NCBI RefSeq assembly: GCF_910589235.1
Contig: NC_060964.1
Span: forward strand, 1,614,071 to 1,678,070
Source: Vespa crabro
Lineage: Eukaryota; Arthropoda; Insecta; Hymenoptera; Vespidae
Direction of reading: 5' to 3'
Length of the DNA stretch: 64,000 nucleotides
Both the position numbers and the translations under genes were made by a program. Below are positions 63,163-64,000 of this stretch, one piece after another. The notes under the pieces were generated by a model. It was not told the origin of the DNA, ran no database searches, and saw only the letters and a list, made by a program, of their open reading frames with translations. Numbering within the stretch: the stretch's first letter is position 1; each line of letters opens with the position of its first letter.

Positions 63163-64000
63163 GTTTTTGGTACTGTATATAGATAACCAATTATGAAATA
63201 GAATACTTTTTCGATAACCTTTGAAGAGTAAACATAATTAAATATCATTATTCGAAGATCCCTGTCACTGTGATAAATATTTCTCATAATTAAAATAAGA
63301 GGATATACACAATTTGTTAATAGTGTATATAGATACCAAACTATTCATAAATATTAAAAAATGTATTAAGACTATTTTATTATTGTATATACGTTATACT
63401 ACAGGACTACATACAGAGTGAGTATTTTTTTTAATTTAGACACTTAAATATCTCGAAAACAATGTATTTTTAAAAAGAAAGTTTGAAAGTTGTTTCGTTG
63501 TGGGGAAGGGGGCGGCCAAACGTGACAGAATTATTTCTTTCAGATTCGATGGTCGTTTTCGAGATCATTTCAAGATCAATTTTATTTTATTTTATTTTAT
63601 TTTATTTTATATTTTTTTATATGGAAATCAATAATTTTTATAATGGCATCTTATTTGCAGTAGTAACAATTGATGTACTTTTAAGCCAATTCCTCTGTGT
63701 ATATTCAATATTTTATGAAGAGACCTCATATAAGATAATGAACGTTTGTAAATAATAAAATTTGATTTAGATTAACAGGATCATTTTTAAGATAAGTCTT
63801 GGATTGTTTTTTCTTTTAACACTAATAAAAACATATATTTTAGCAGTGACAATTTAATGAAAAATTAAAACTCCATCTTTTATAAATCTATTCTTTTGTA
63901 GCTTTTTTTTTTGTTTTTTTTTTTGTTTTTTTTTTTTTTTTTTTTTTTTTTAATAACTAGAAAAGATAATATTTTTATATGATTTATGGTTGATAAAAAT
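63163..64000. other. Downstream of kinesin; possible MITE-like fragment and homopolymers
   Basis: AT-rich 3' region. 63405-63565 contains TACAGAGTGAGTAT followed by an 11-bp inverted repeat (63450-63460 and 63555-63565), reminiscent of insect miniature inverted-repeat elements. TTTTA repeats at about 63580-63610 and poly-T at 63903-63951. The 90-codon open frame at 63483-63755 has no recognisable domain. Confidence 0.5.
63903..63951. repeat. Poly-T tract
   Basis: T run interrupted by two G bases, read directly. Confidence 0.97.

Overview
The window is AT-rich eukaryotic nuclear DNA: genes are split by short GT-AG introns, intergenic DNA is full of CT/GA and TA microsatellites, and LTR-retrotransposon remains are present. 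The protein content (a CYP4-type P450 array, a cysteine form of selenoprotein F, BTB/BACK and kinesin-6 genes) points to an insect. Hymenoptera is the best guess, because that order is known to have lost selenocysteine; this is an inference, not a demonstrated assignment.

Layout. 1-3374: AT-rich left flank with simple repeats. 3375-30062: a head-to-tail (+ strand) array of five CYP4-like P450 loci. A (3375-3777) is a 3' relic with a frameshift. B (6847-9328) and C (12427-14911) are intact 12-coding-exon genes of 514 codons each. D (16682-21358) is a pseudogene cut in exon 1 by a truncated Ty3/gypsy-like element on the opposite strand. E (27610-30062) is a pseudogene with a frameshift and several stops. 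A decayed BEL/Pao-like element (about 22600-25300) lies in the 3' flank of D. B and C share a nearly identical block of about 3.5 kb (4760-8301 and 10338-13881) that stops inside coding exon 8; beyond it C resembles D. C is therefore a mosaic, and its I-helix reads GYSTT instead of GHDTT.

31224-44338 (- strand): SELENOF/SEP15 (ER thioredoxin-like, Cys in place of Sec), TSSC4 (U5 snRNP factor family), and a BTB-BACK protein reconstructed from six coding exons. Its minute first coding exon is separated from the rest by a 5.8 kb intron and has a diverged second copy 0.2 kb away. 44339-49784 is microsatellite-rich non-coding DNA with a GC-rich patch near 48.1-48.3 kb. A tRNA-Lys(CTT) lies at 49785-49857 (-).

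50609-63162 (+ strand): a very large low-complexity, acidic/basic nuclear-type protein (1836 aa, five exons, one of 4.75 kb), then a complete 14-exon kinesin-6 gene (KIF20 type, 1302 aa) whose upstream region holds four CCAAT boxes, a common arrangement in G2/M-expressed genes. The P450s would act in the ER as oxidative enzymes. The remaining genes are housekeeping or cell-division functions with no evident functional link to the array. I see no CRISPR, operon or bacterial-type system.
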